Shown here: in pieces, positions 43,154 to 52,598 of the stretch
Layout of the letters: each line of letters opens with the position of its first letter
Position numbering within the stretch: position 1 is the first letter of the stretch
Translations under genes and position numbers: made by a program
Notes under the pieces: model-generated
The model's input: only the letters and a program-made list of their open reading frames with translations
Databases searched by the model: none
Told to the model about the DNA's origin: nothing
DNA from: Bacteroidota bacterium
Lineage (GTDB): Bacteria; Bacteroidota; Bacteroidia; NS11-12g; UBA9320
Direction: 5' to 3'
Assembly: GCA_018700895.1 (NCBI GenBank)
Contig: JABIUV010000007.1
Location: 94,186 to 158,185 of the forward strand
Length of the DNA stretch: 64,000 nt

Positions 43154-46100
43154 ATGATGAGGCTTTACAGCTTACTAATTATTTTAGGCTCAGGCCTTTC
43201 AGGTTTTGCTCAATCCGCTGAGCAAACTCCTGCCCCTCATCTTAGGACATACGAATTCATTCCCAACCACGGGCAATGGCATCCTCTGGTCAAGCATAAG
43301 GCAGACATACCATACGGATATTTGGCCCTAGAAAGTGACGCATTACATTACAACCTTGCTAGCGTAGCCGACTATGACCGAATACGAGCATGGCAGCACG
43401 CTCATCCTGCTCAGGTCACCACCCAATCTCCTCGTATGCACAGTGTGAGAATGCGATTTTTGGGAGTGGAATATGCACCTATTTTGGAGCGAGAGAAGGT
43501 ACAGCAGCATTATTACAATTATTTCATTGGTAACGATGAGTCACGATGGGCATCTGAGCTACACCCTGCTCAAAAATTAATCTATAAAAATGTGTATGCA
43601 GATATTAACTTAGAACTCCTGGGAGATCGCGGGTTAAAATATCAGTGGGTGATAATAAGACCTAATACAGAAAAAATAACGCAAATACGCCTGTCAGTAG
43701 AAGGTGCTGACAAGGTAGCTCTCATAGACGGTCAGCTGGAAATACACACAAGTACAGGAATTATCAAAGAAGACAAACTAGTCGTATATCAGAACATAGG
43801 CGATGCGAGAGTAGAAATAAATGCCCGATATAAGCTAGAAGGAAGTGTGGTGAGTTATGAGGTATTAGGGACATACAATAACGAATACCCCTTGATCATA
43901 GACCCTGAGCTTATTTTCTCCACCTATTCTGGTTCTACTGCTGATAATTTTGGCTACACAGCTACTTACGATAGTAAAGCAAACCTTTATGCAGGAGGAA
44001 TGGTGAGCGTAATTCCCGCTAATAATGAACACTACCCTGTTACTTCGGGAGCATATGATCTTAGCTACAATGAAGGTGACGGAGGGTTTCCGTGTGATGT
44101 ATCCATATCCAAGTATGATAGTGCAGGGTCTATGTTACTTTGGGCTACCTACCTTGGGGGCGAGCAGAATGAATATCCGCATAGTCTCGTGGTAGACCGA
44201 AATGACGAACTTGTTATTTTAGGAACTACGAGCTCTTATAACTTTCCGGTGGATACACTCGGCTATGATACCACGATAGATGGCGGCGTAGATATATATG
44301 TGGCTAAGCTAAGCGAAGATGGCAGTTCATTAGTAGGTTCCACCTTCATAGGAGGTAGATTGGACGATGGACTAAATCAAAACGCAGCTTTACGTGCAAT
44401 GTATGCTGATGATTTTAGAGGAGATGTGATTACAGATGATGACAATAATATCTACGTAGCAACTACTACGTTTTCTGATGATATGCCTACTGTTAATGCA
44501 TTTCAAACCACCAAAGGGGTAGGGTATGATGGTTATATCTTTGAACTCTCACCAGACATCCACACACTCAAGTGGGCAACCTACCTCGGCGGTGATGGTA
44601 TAGATGCATTTTACAGTATAAAACTAGACCAACAAAACAGCATATACATAGGCGGCGGTACTACTAGCAGTGACTTGCCAGCCACTGATACAGCGATAGG
44701 ACCTAGTGCCCTAGGTGGAGCAGATGGAGTGCTGGCCATTATTCACAAACATACCAAGCAACTAAAACGTCTAACCTACTGGGGAACAGCTGAGTATGAC
44801 CAAATATACTTTATTGACCGCGATGTAGAAGGCAGATTATACGCAACTGGCCAAACTTCGGGGTCTATCACCAAGAGTTCTGGTGTATATGGCGAAAGTG
44901 ACAAAGGACAATTCGTTTTTAGGATAGACACTCTGTTCCAAGAGATTGATTTCATTACTACATTTGGTAATACTATTCAGACACCCAACTTGGCTCCCAG
45001 TGCATTTTTGGTAGATGTATGTGGGCATATCTACTTCTCCGGATGGGGAAGCGATATCGACGCCTCTGATCTGACTACTTTTCCGGGTTCTACAGACAAT
45101 ATGGTTGTGAGTGATGATGCTGTGCAGAAAACGACGGATGGAAATGATTTTTATATCATCGTTTTCGGCAGAGATGCTCAAAATTTACTCTATGCTACCT
45201 ACTTTGGTGGAGATGTAACTGGCGACCACGTAGATGGCGGAACCAGTAGATTTGACAAACGAGGTGTAATGTATCAGAGTGTATGTGCAAGTTGCCCTCC
45301 GAGTACCGATGGACAAAGACGTGAGGTAAGTGACTTTCCCACTACGACCGGTGCAGCTTTTGAGCTCAATCCAAGTGTAAGATGTAGTAATGCCTCTTTC
45401 AAAATAGACTTACAGATACGTGAGGCAGTAATTGCCGATTTTGTGGCGGCACCTACCGTAGGTTGTGCACCCCACGATGTGCAGTTTACAAGTACGAGTG
45501 TACTTGGCGATTCATTTCTTTGGGATTTTGATGATGGTGTAACCACCACAGAACTTAATCCGCTTCATACCTTTGAGCAACCCGGAACTTATACTGTGAC
45601 ACTCACAGTCATAGATAGTGCAACATGTAATATTCTATCAACCTACAAGAGAACCGTAGAAGTCATAGACCAAGGTACAGCCAATTTTGAAGCCTCGTTT
45701 AATGGATGTGATAACAAACTATCTATCGAGAATTTATCAGAACGAGCATTCAGCTATCGATGGGATTTTGGTGATGGGAATACATCTACCTCAGCCTCTC
45801 CCGTGCATCAGTATGAGGATGCAGGCAACTATACCATGCGGCTTTATATAAACGAAAATTCGCTATGTGCAGATGATCACGCTCAGTTCATAAATGTGGA
45901 GTTCAAAAGCACACCTACAATAACTTTGTACAACGTTTTTACACCCAATGGTGATGGAGTAAATGATTGCTTCATTATGGATGGAGAATTTTTGGAGTGT
46001 ATAGAATATGATCTAAAGATATACAACAGGTGGGGAGAACTCGTATTCAGAACAGATAACCCAAATGAATGCTGGGCGGGCAATCATTACCGCAAAAAAC

Positions 46101-46195
46101 AAACCTTGCCGAGCTCTACGTATTATTACATACTCCATTTAGGGAAAAGTAAGGACGATCCTATCTCGGGAGTGGTGGAGTTGATAAGGGAATAG
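43154..46195 (+). CDS. PKD domain protein with gliding-motility-associated C-terminal domain
   Basis: 1013 residues, exported. Signal peptide MMRLYSLLIILGSGLSGFA, then QSAEQT. N-terminal DUF7948-like domain (FIPNHGQWHPLVKHKADIPY, PAQKLIYKNVYADINLELLG). Middle: a propeller-like series of repeats with WATYLGG units (LLWATYLGGEQNEYPHSLVV, LKWATYLGGDGIDAFYSIKL, LLYATYFGGDVTGDHVDGGT), as in SBBP repeats. Two PKD domains follow (SFLWDFDDGVTTTELNPLHT and YRWDFGDGNTSTSASPVHQY). The C-terminus YNVFTPNGDGVNDCF ... YDLKIYNRWGELVFRT ... YYYILHLG is the gliding-motility-associated type B-like sorting domain for type IX secretion. A surface adhesin-like role is inferred. Confidence 0.92.
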   Translation: MMRLYSLLIILGSGLSGFAQSAEQTPAPHLRTYEFIPNHGQWHPLVKHKADIPYGYLALESDALHYNLASVADYDRIRAWQHAHPAQVTTQSPRMHSVRMRFLGVEYAPILEREKVQQHYYNYFIGNDESRWASELHPAQKLIYKNVYADINLELLGDRGLKYQWVIIRPNTEKITQIRLSVEGADKVALIDGQLEIHTSTGIIKEDKLVVYQNIGDARVEINARYKLEGSVVSYEVLGTYNNEYPLIIDPELIFSTYSGSTADNFGYTATYDSKANLYAGGMVSVIPANNEHYPVTSGAYDLSYNEGDGGFPCDVSISKYDSAGSMLLWATYLGGEQNEYPHSLVVDRNDELVILGTTSSYNFPVDTLGYDTTIDGGVDIYVAKLSEDGSSLVGSTFIGGRLDDGLNQNAALRAMYADDFRGDVITDDDNNIYVATTTFSDDMPTVNAFQTTKGVGYDGYIFELSPDIHTLKWATYLGGDGIDAFYSIKLDQQNSIYIGGGTTSSDLPATDTAIGPSALGGADGVLAIIHKHTKQLKRLTYWGTAEYDQIYFIDRDVEGRLYATGQTSGSITKSSGVYGESDKGQFVFRIDTLFQEIDFITTFGNTIQTPNLAPSAFLVDVCGHIYFSGWGSDIDASDLTTFPGSTDNMVVSDDAVQKTTDGNDFYIIVFGRDAQNLLYATYFGGDVTGDHVDGGTSRFDKRGVMYQSVCASCPPSTDGQRREVSDFPTTTGAAFELNPSVRCSNASFKIDLQIREAVIADFVAAPTVGCAPHDVQFTSTSVLGDSFLWDFDDGVTTTELNPLHTFEQPGTYTVTLTVIDSATCNILSTYKRTVEVIDQGTANFEASFNGCDNKLSIENLSERAFSYRWDFGDGNTSTSASPVHQYEDAGNYTMRLYINENSLCADDHAQFINVEFKSTPTITLYNVFTPNGDGVNDCFIMDGEFLECIEYDLKIYNRWGELVFRTDNPNECWAGNHYRKKQTLPSSTYYYILHLGKSKDDPISGVVELIRE

Positions 46196-46243
46196 TAGGT
46201 GAATTTTAATGTATGATGCGTTAAAAGCACGCTAGTCTTATCC

Positions 46244-46251
46244 TATTTTCG
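46244..46251 (+). promoter_or_regulatory. -7 box (TATTTTCG) of the BNR protein gene
   Basis: One mismatch to TAnnTTTG; followed by CACT and the ATG at 46256, implying a leaderless mRNA. Confidence 0.38.
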
Positions 46252-46255
46252 CACT

Positions 46256-47812
46256 ATGCGTTTTAATTCATTGTTACTGATGTCATTTATGTGCTTGAGC
46301 ACATTTGGGCAACTCACCGAAATCACTCTAGACAATGAAAAAAATCCCAACGAACCAAGTGTATGCTTTGGTTCATCATCAGACAGTGTAATCTATGCTG
46401 CGTCTAATACGTCTAACTTTTATGTGATTGACAAACAGGATTTTACAGTCCAAAAGCTAAGGCCAACCTCCCCCCTCGGCATCTACGGAGATCCGGTACT
46501 ACACTATACGGATAGTGTCTTGTACTTTACTCATTTATCTAAAACCCCAGGAAAGAAATATGGTGATTGGTTTGACAGAATAGTTGTACAACGAATAGAT
46601 AGTTTACAACCTTGGAAGGAGCAATCGTATAGCGTTGGTTATAATAACAACAAGATGCAGGACAAACCTTGGCTTAGTTCAGATGATTGGTCAACTAATA
46701 AAGGAAATATCTACGTTACCTGGACCGAGTTTGATAAGTATGACAGTGATAAGTCTACAGATTTTTCCCGCATTCGGTTTTCTAGACTTACACCCGACTC
46801 AGATTCATTTAGTACAGCTATCACACTATCAGACACCGTGGGAGATTGTATAGACAGCGACAACACACTAGAAGGAGTCACCACCGCTGTAGGTCCAGAA
46901 GGCAACATATACGCCGCTTGGGCTGGTCACGATTATATATACTTTGACAAGAGTGAAGATGGCGGAATAACATGGGGACAGGACAAGATTATTGCAGAAC
47001 AACTCAATGGTTGGGATATGGAAATGCCTAATATCATGCGAGCTAACGGGATGCCGTTTTTGGTAGCTGATCAAAAAGACAACATCCTATATGTATGCTG
47101 GGCAGACGAACGCAATGGAAATGCGGATATCTGGCTAAAATATAGCCAAGATAAAGGTAACACCTGGAGCTCCGCCATACAGCTTAATTTAGATAAAACA
47201 AATACGCACCAATATTTTCCGAATATAGCTCTAGATAAAAATTCGGGCAAAATATATGTTGCCTACTATGACTTTAAAAGCAGTAGTACAAATACTTTTT
47301 ATAGCATCTCACTGGCCACATACAAGGCAGGTGGCCAGTTACAAAATGCTCAGCTTACACCATACTTATCTGCTTTGCCGGGCAAAAAGGTATTCTTCGG
47401 TGATTATCTGGATATGGATATAGCCAACAACCAACTTACCATCGCATACACGGGCTATGACTTAAGTCAGGAGAGTTATGTGCAACTCCTACACGAAGAG
47501 ACCATAGATGATGGCATTTTCAGTAAAATCGCCATAACCAATACGGTAGCTGTGGTGCGTAACAATGATACAGCCCGAGTCGTGATGAACATCCAGCACC
47601 CGTACACGGGCAAGGTGAAAATTCAAACGGTGAGCAGTGGTAAGAAGCAAAACTTTGTATTTACCTCTGAGTATGATGGCACCAAGACCAATTGGGACAA
47701 CGCCCTAGGCAGTTTTTTGCTTGATGAAAAGACAGCCATTTCTAAAATCAAATATCGAATAAGGGACACGGAAGTATCAAACCTTTATAAACGCTTAGTT
47801 AAGCTCAATTGA
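46256..47812 (+). CDS. Exported BNR/Asp-box beta-propeller protein (sialidase-like fold)
   Basis: 518 residues. Signal peptide MRFNSLLLMSFMCLSTFG, then QLTEITLDNEKNPNEPSVCF. Two clear Asp-box motifs of the S-x-D-x-G-x-T-W type: FDKSEDGGITWGQDKIIAEQ and KYSQDKGNTWSSAIQL. Other blade-like pieces: GNIYVTWTEFDKYDSDKSTD, ILYVCWADERNGNADIW, KIYVAYYDFKSSSTNTFYSI. This indicates a six-bladed sialidase-like propeller, but the arginine triad and other catalytic residues of sialidases could not be traced, so enzymatic activity is doubtful. No recognisable T9SS sorting domain at the C-terminus (YKRLVKLN), though a short atypical one cannot be excluded. The function is unknown. Confidence 0.8.
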   Translation: MRFNSLLLMSFMCLSTFGQLTEITLDNEKNPNEPSVCFGSSSDSVIYAASNTSNFYVIDKQDFTVQKLRPTSPLGIYGDPVLHYTDSVLYFTHLSKTPGKKYGDWFDRIVVQRIDSLQPWKEQSYSVGYNNNKMQDKPWLSSDDWSTNKGNIYVTWTEFDKYDSDKSTDFSRIRFSRLTPDSDSFSTAITLSDTVGDCIDSDNTLEGVTTAVGPEGNIYAAWAGHDYIYFDKSEDGGITWGQDKIIAEQLNGWDMEMPNIMRANGMPFLVADQKDNILYVCWADERNGNADIWLKYSQDKGNTWSSAIQLNLDKTNTHQYFPNIALDKNSGKIYVAYYDFKSSSTNTFYSISLATYKAGGQLQNAQLTPYLSALPGKKVFFGDYLDMDIANNQLTIAYTGYDLSQESYVQLLHEETIDDGIFSKIAITNTVAVVRNNDTARVVMNIQHPYTGKVKIQTVSSGKKQNFVFTSEYDGTKTNWDNALGSFLLDEKTAISKIKYRIRDTEVSNLYKRLVKLN

Positions 47813-47920
47813 GACCCTCATATAGACCACATTCGTAGTCACGTAGGCACACATTTTTTTACTTTGTCTTTTTACCTCAAATCAACGTAATTTGCACACT
47901 ATTTTTTAAAGACGAAACGA

Positions 47921-50059
47921 ATGTCAGATAAATACAACAAAGAAGAACCAAGTCTATTACAGAAAATTCAAAACAAAACAGGTTGCCTGTTTCTGATCAT
48001 AGGTTTAGGTTTATTAGCTTTTCTTTTACCAGAAATTTTTGGAGCAAAAGGAGATCTATTCAGCTCTAACCAAAACAGTGTAGGTACCATAGGTGGTGAG
48101 TCTGTTTCATACGAAGAATTCGATAACACGTATAATGGATTGATACAACAGCTACAGGCAAACAATCCTGGAATGCCTATAGATGACAACATTACTTCGC
48201 AATATAGAAGTCAGGCGTGGAATATGTTGTTAGAGAAAAAAACAATAGAGCCACAGTACGCCGAGCTTGGCTTAGCTGTAAGTGCTGCTGAGTTAGAAGA
48301 CCTTACCGTAGGAGCTAACACTCATCCTCAGATACAGCAGTCTTTCAGAAGTCCTGAGACCAATCAGTTTGACAAGCAACGTCTTGTTCAGTTTTTGAAA
48401 CAAGATATAAACCAAAATCCAGAAGCAATGGAAAGTTGGTTGACATTCCAAGATCAATTTACCAATGGTCTTGTTGCTCAAAAATATCAAGACCTTGTAA
48501 TGAGTTCATTCTATACTACTAGCTTAGAGGCAAGAGTGAAAGGTAAAGAGACAGACCAAACAGTAAATGCATCTGTCGTAAGCTTACCTTACAATCAAGT
48601 TTCTGATTCGGCAATCACCATAACCGATTCTGAAATTTTAGCTTATGCAAGAGAGCACAAAGCTAAATATAAGAGGAAAGCAAGCAGAAACATTGATTAC
48701 ATAAAACTTAATGTAGTGCCATCTGCTGAGGATGCTACTGCTATGATGGAATGGGCTAATGAAACAGCAGAAAAATTTGCGACAAGTAAAGATGATTCTG
48801 CATTTGTCAGTATAATGGGAAGTGAGACTCCTTTTAATCCTAACTTCCAAGCTCGTGGTTCTTTTGACCCAGCGATAGAAAGCAAAATATTTAGTGCAGA
48901 GACTAACAAAGTTGTTGGCCCCTTCGAAAAAGATGGCGTTTATAGTGTCTTTAAGGTTTTAGCATTTGGTACAGACTCCTTACGTTCAGTAAAGGGTAGT
49001 CATATTCAGTTTAGCGTACAAGGTGCAGATACGGCTGCTGCAGAGTCAGAAGCTAGAGAAGTACTTGCTAAAATAAAAAGCGGAGAGACTACTTTTGAGG
49101 CTGAAGCTTCTCGTAGAAACTATGACGCAAGTAGAGCTACTGGTGGCGATATGGGTTGGGTACGTGAAGAAGGACGTGCTTATCCTGAGAGACTTGTGAA
49201 GCGTCTGATGAGCTCTGGTCTAAATAACTACGTAATCACACGAAGTAGCAGAGGTGTTCACATAGCTAAAGCTACATCAGGAGTAAGTATAAAGACCGTT
49301 AAGGTTGCCATAGTAGACCAAGCAATTTTCCCAAGTTCTACTACAGATGGACAATACTATAGTAAAGCAGGAGAATTCTTAGGTAAAGCAAACAGTGACA
49401 AACCATTTGTAGAGGTAGCTGAGAGTATGGGTCTTAACAAACTTATAGCTAGCGATCTTACAGAGGAGAATCACAACGTGCCGGGAATAGAAAAGTCTAA
49501 CAAAATAGCTAAGTGGCTATTTGACTCAGAAACTGAAGAAGGTGATGTATCTCAAATTATAGATGTAGACGGAAGCTATATCGTAGCTAAAGTATCTAAA
49601 GTAACAGAAGAAGGAATACCTGCCGCTGAGGACTTGAGAAGTGAGATAGAAGGAATCTTAAAAAACAAGAAAAAAGCAGAGCAACTTGTTCCTAAATTGG
49701 AAACGGCACTGGCATCGGCTAATACGGCAGAAGAGTTAAGCAAAGCGACTAATGCTGTGATTACTCCTGTTCCTGCAGCATCGTTTAACACAGGTAATCT
49801 ACCCTACATCGGGCGTGATTTAGATATCATTGGTACTATAGCCGGCACTCCAGCTGGTAAAAAATCTGGTGTAATAGAAGGTAAAACAGGTGTGTCAGTT
49901 GTATATGTAAACAACGCTAATAAGTACACTCCTGCAGATTTAGAGGCAGCCAGAGCACAATTACAAGCTGAGAATGAACAAACAGCACAAGGAACAGTTC
50001 GTAGTGCACTTACCAAAAAAGCAGAGGTAAAAAATCAACTTTATAGGTTTTTTGACTAA
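47921..50059 (+). CDS. PpiD-like periplasmic chaperone / peptidylprolyl isomerase
   Basis: 712 residues. One N-terminal transmembrane helix (CLFLIIGLGLLAFLLPEIFG), then a SurA-N-like helical chaperone domain (VGTIGGESVSYEEFDNTYNG, SQYRSQAWNMLLEKKTIEPQ, RSPETNQFDKQRLVQFLKQD). A parvulin-like domain lies at about 345-450 (SHIQFSVQGADTAAAESEAR, TGGDMGWVREEGRAYPERLV, VITRSSRGVHIAKA), and a second, degenerate parvulin-like region follows. The architecture matches PpiD, which is anchored to the inner membrane and assists folding of exported proteins near the Sec translocon. The C-terminal end YRFFD is followed after 7 bp by a hydrolase gene with a TTG start. Confidence 0.9.
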   Translation: MSDKYNKEEPSLLQKIQNKTGCLFLIIGLGLLAFLLPEIFGAKGDLFSSNQNSVGTIGGESVSYEEFDNTYNGLIQQLQANNPGMPIDDNITSQYRSQAWNMLLEKKTIEPQYAELGLAVSAAELEDLTVGANTHPQIQQSFRSPETNQFDKQRLVQFLKQDINQNPEAMESWLTFQDQFTNGLVAQKYQDLVMSSFYTTSLEARVKGKETDQTVNASVVSLPYNQVSDSAITITDSEILAYAREHKAKYKRKASRNIDYIKLNVVPSAEDATAMMEWANETAEKFATSKDDSAFVSIMGSETPFNPNFQARGSFDPAIESKIFSAETNKVVGPFEKDGVYSVFKVLAFGTDSLRSVKGSHIQFSVQGADTAAAESEAREVLAKIKSGETTFEAEASRRNYDASRATGGDMGWVREEGRAYPERLVKRLMSSGLNNYVITRSSRGVHIAKATSGVSIKTVKVAIVDQAIFPSSTTDGQYYSKAGEFLGKANSDKPFVEVAESMGLNKLIASDLTEENHNVPGIEKSNKIAKWLFDSETEEGDVSQIIDVDGSYIVAKVSKVTEEGIPAAEDLRSEIEGILKNKKKAEQLVPKLETALASANTAEELSKATNAVITPVPAASFNTGNLPYIGRDLDIIGTIAGTPAGKKSGVIEGKTGVSVVYVNNANKYTPADLEAARAQLQAENEQTAQGTVRSALTKKAEVKNQLYRFFD

Positions 50060-50066
50060 CGAATAA

Positions 50067-50861
50067 TTGCAAGCCAATTATAACAACATACATTATTCAA
50101 AGGTGGGGACAGGTCCCCACCTTTGTTTTTTACACGGATTTTGTGAAGACTCTCGTATATGGCAACCAGTGGTAGATGAGCTCAAAGACACATTTACATG
50201 TACCACCATAAACCTACCTGGTTTCGGTGCGAGTAAGGGTATCCGGTTTACCTCCATACCTCAAGTTGCATCTCAAATACATGAATTACTCCAAGCGGAG
50301 AATATCACTAATCCAATTCTATTTGGTCATTCGCTAGGTGGATACATACTCGCTGAATATATGCACCAATATGACCACTGCTTGAGAGCAGCAGGTTTTA
50401 TTCACTCCAGCACATACTGTGATACTCCGAGCAAAAAAGAAAACAGAAGTAAAACAGCATCATTTATTCGTTCTCACGGTACTAAGGAATTTTTTAGACT
50501 GTTTGTGTCGAGTTTGGTAGCCATACAGCATCGCTCCGTACTCAGGGAGTCCCTCTATGCTATGGTTACAAGCACCCCAACTCAATCGGTAATAGATGGC
50601 CTACTTGCTATGCAGCAGAGAGAAGATAGAAGTGAAGTACTTACAAGCTTTGACAAGCCTATCCTAATGCTACACGGAGCTGAGGACGATTACTACGCTC
50701 CCGATGTCGTTTGTCGTCAAGCTGCATTGTGCCAAGCCGTGCAATTGGATATTTTGCCAAACATTGGGCACCTCAGTATGCTCGAAGACCAAAAAAAATA
50801 CCTCACCAAAGTGAGGCATTTTATACGTTTTGTAGAAGGAATAGAAACTCCTCTTACTTAA
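50067..50861 (+). CDS. Alpha/beta hydrolase
   Basis: 264 residues, TTG start eight bases after the PpiD stop. HGFCEDSRIWQPVVDEL carries the oxyanion-hole turn, the nucleophile is S89 in LFGHSLGGYI, the acid is probably the Asp of MLHGAEDDYYAPDVV and the base the His of LPNIGHLSMLEDQK. No signal peptide; cytoplasmic. Similar to the broad MenH/BioH-like group, but substrate is not predictable. No ATG or GTG is available near the start. The end of the gene overlaps what appears to be the lost C-terminal tail of the convergent DUF2147 gene. Confidence 0.87.
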   Translation: MQANYNNIHYSKVGTGPHLCFLHGFCEDSRIWQPVVDELKDTFTCTTINLPGFGASKGIRFTSIPQVASQIHELLQAENITNPILFGHSLGGYILAEYMHQYDHCLRAAGFIHSSTYCDTPSKKENRSKTASFIRSHGTKEFFRLFVSSLVAIQHRSVLRESLYAMVTSTPTQSVIDGLLAMQQREDRSEVLTSFDKPILMLHGAEDDYYAPDVVCRQAALCQAVQLDILPNIGHLSMLEDQKKYLTKVRHFIRFVEGIETPLT

Positions 50862-50901
50862 TTCTAATCCATTCACTGGTTTTACCTAAAAAAGGCATAC
50901 C

Positions 50902-51321
50902 CTATACAAACCCTCTAAGATACAGTTTGTCTTTATCACCCTCTTTGAAGTACATATAACCATCGTACGTTTTTCCATCTTCAGGATTGTAGATGGTACT
51001 ATCATTCCATTCTTGCTCCTCTTCATCCCACGTAAATGCTTTGGCTATAACCATACCTAAACGTGATCGTGATCTCAATTCCTCGTTTGGATTCTTGTCG
51101 TCAGTTTTAGGCTTACCGTTCTTATCATTGGGGATTTCCAGATGTTCTACCTTGCCGTAGTACTTGCCATTTCTGGCTTTGTACATTCGAATGTGAGCAG
51201 TTTTTTCGGCATTCCAATATGTGCCTTTTATAGCATCGGAAGCAAAGCTGCTGACCATAAATGCACTCACCACTTCAGCAAGGGTTAAGATTATTGTTCC
51301 TAGTGATAATCGTTTTATCAT
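50902..51321 (-). CDS. DUF2147 domain protein, interrupted by an in-frame TAG near its end
   Basis: 139 residues to the first stop. N-terminal signal-like hydrophobic segment (LSLGTIILTLAEVVSAFMVS). Then DUF2147 blocks KGTYWNAEKTAHIRMYKARN, YYGKVEHLEI, IYNPEDGKTYDGYMYFKEGD and KLYLRGFV. The family normally ends with a G-[IM]-x-L-[LF]-G-[RK]-T-x-x-W-x-R motif. Here TAG at 50904-50902 comes just before it, and the same frame continues GMPFLGKTSEWIRIK to a TAA at 50856-50854, exactly the expected tail. So the gene is either a nonsense mutant, subject to readthrough, or affected by a base error. Extended, it would overlap the convergent hydrolase gene by 8 bp. Likely a periplasmic or exported protein of unknown role. 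Confidence 0.78.
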   Translation of the reverse strand: MIKRLSLGTIILTLAEVVSAFMVSSFASDAIKGTYWNAEKTAHIRMYKARNGKYYGKVEHLEIPNDKNGKPKTDDKNPNEELRSRSRLGMVIAKAFTWDEEEQEWNDSTIYNPEDGKTYDGYMYFKEGDKDKLYLRGFV

Positions 51322-51448
51322 TTTGTCTATTAATTAAATTGTTCGCATTCAATTACACAGAATACTAGCCCATATCGTTTACAAGTATGGATAGACTTTT
51401 AAACTACAATACTTATTCGGCATTTAATTTGCAACTTATATATCATAA

Positions 51449-52156
51449 ATGAAATCATTACTTACAATACTAACGCTACTGCTTACCTTTCGCACCCACG
51501 CACAAACCTCGAGTGCCGAAATACTCATACAAGCCAATAGAGCAACGCTACAACGCGACTATGCCACTGCTTTGACCTTGTACAATAAGTATATAGTGCT
51601 CAATCCTAGTGACTTTAGAGGCTATTTTAATAGGGGGACCACTGAGTTTAATGCAGAGAAATATGCCGATGCGAAAAAAGACTTCACCAAAACACTAGAA
51701 CTTAACCCCAAATACAAAGAGGCCTACTTTTACAGAGGTAAGACAGAAGTGCAACTCAAAGAGTATAACTTGGCTATAAAAGACTATACTCACGTGCTCA
51801 GCACTAATCCTAATAATATTCCTTTTCTAAAACTTCGTTCGGAAGCATATCAAGCAAATGGGCAGAGTAAGCTGGCATTAGCAGACCTAGATAAAGCGTT
51901 AAGCCTAACAAAACTAAGTGGAGACTTATACAAACGTAGAGCAGAACTCAAGGCAGAAATGAACGACATAGAAGGTGCTCTAAAAGACTATAGCTCGGTA
52001 GAGAAGCTCATGCCACGTTATAAGATGGTACATTATATCAAAGGCAACCTCTTCTTACAACTGGAAGAAGTAGATTTTGCGTGCGATGAGTTTCAGGAGG
52101 CATTGGACAACAAAATATTGGTTGCACAACGAGCTTTTGATAAGCATTGCCAATAG
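51449..52156 (+). CDS. Exported tetratricopeptide repeat protein
   Basis: 235 residues. Signal peptide MKSLLTILTLLLTFRTHA, then QTSSAEILIQANRATLQRDY. At least five TPR units: YATALTLYNKYIVLNPSDFR, GYFNRGTTEFNAEKYADAKK, AYFYRGKTEVQLKEYNLAIK, FLKLRSEAYQANGQSKLALA, LYKRRAELKAEMNDIEGALK. A periplasmic protein-protein scaffold is likely, with partner unknown. It precedes a small membrane protein gene and mutL in the same direction but with about 100 bp between, so an operon is uncertain. Confidence 0.83.
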   Translation: MKSLLTILTLLLTFRTHAQTSSAEILIQANRATLQRDYATALTLYNKYIVLNPSDFRGYFNRGTTEFNAEKYADAKKDFTKTLELNPKYKEAYFYRGKTEVQLKEYNLAIKDYTHVLSTNPNNIPFLKLRSEAYQANGQSKLALADLDKALSLTKLSGDLYKRRAELKAEMNDIEGALKDYSSVEKLMPRYKMVHYIKGNLFLQLEEVDFACDEFQEALDNKILVAQRAFDKHCQ

Positions 52157-52257
52157 TCTATTCGATTTGTCAAGCTAAGTGCACCTTTGCTCAATTATAG
52201 CGGATGAATGCTGGCTAATTTACGTTTCATCTATAAAACCTTAAATTCGCATATCGT

Positions 52258-52587
52258 ATGATTAATCTTAGATTTTCTCGCCTACCTAAACATCGTAAGT
52301 TTAACTACACACCTGTTTTTTATGATGAAGACAAAGAAGAACTACACGCAAGAGTAGATGATATAAAACGTGAGATGGGGGAACTAGAACATACCAGAGA
52401 TAGTGTGGAGGAGAATATACGCAGAGCATACAAAGCCAAGCAAGTGAATAACCGCTATGGCACCGCTCCTGGTAAAAAATTCTATTCCATCCGAGTATTT
52501 GGTATCGCTATAATGCTAGGGATATTGTTCTACTACCTTTGGGATTCTAATGTGCTTGAAACTATCTTTGAAGACTTATACAGATAA
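52258..52587 (+). CDS. Small membrane protein with coiled coil
   Basis: 109 residues. Residues about 30-65 (ELHARVDDIKREMGELEHTR, DSVEENIRRAYKAKQV) are coiled coil; residues about 78-96 (IRVFGIAIMLGILFYYLWDS) form one transmembrane helix near the C-terminus. The short basic N-terminus MINLRFSRLPKHRKFNYTPV and this layout match a small conserved family in Bacteroidota, frequently next to mutL. Function unknown. A TAAATTCG box lies at 52242-52249, eight bases before the ATG. mutL starts 11 bp downstream, so they are probably co-transcribed. Confidence 0.72.
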   Translation: MINLRFSRLPKHRKFNYTPVFYDEDKEELHARVDDIKREMGELEHTRDSVEENIRRAYKAKQVNNRYGTAPGKKFYSIRVFGIAIMLGILFYYLWDSNVLETIFEDLYR

Positions 52588-52598
52588 GCTTTTCATAG

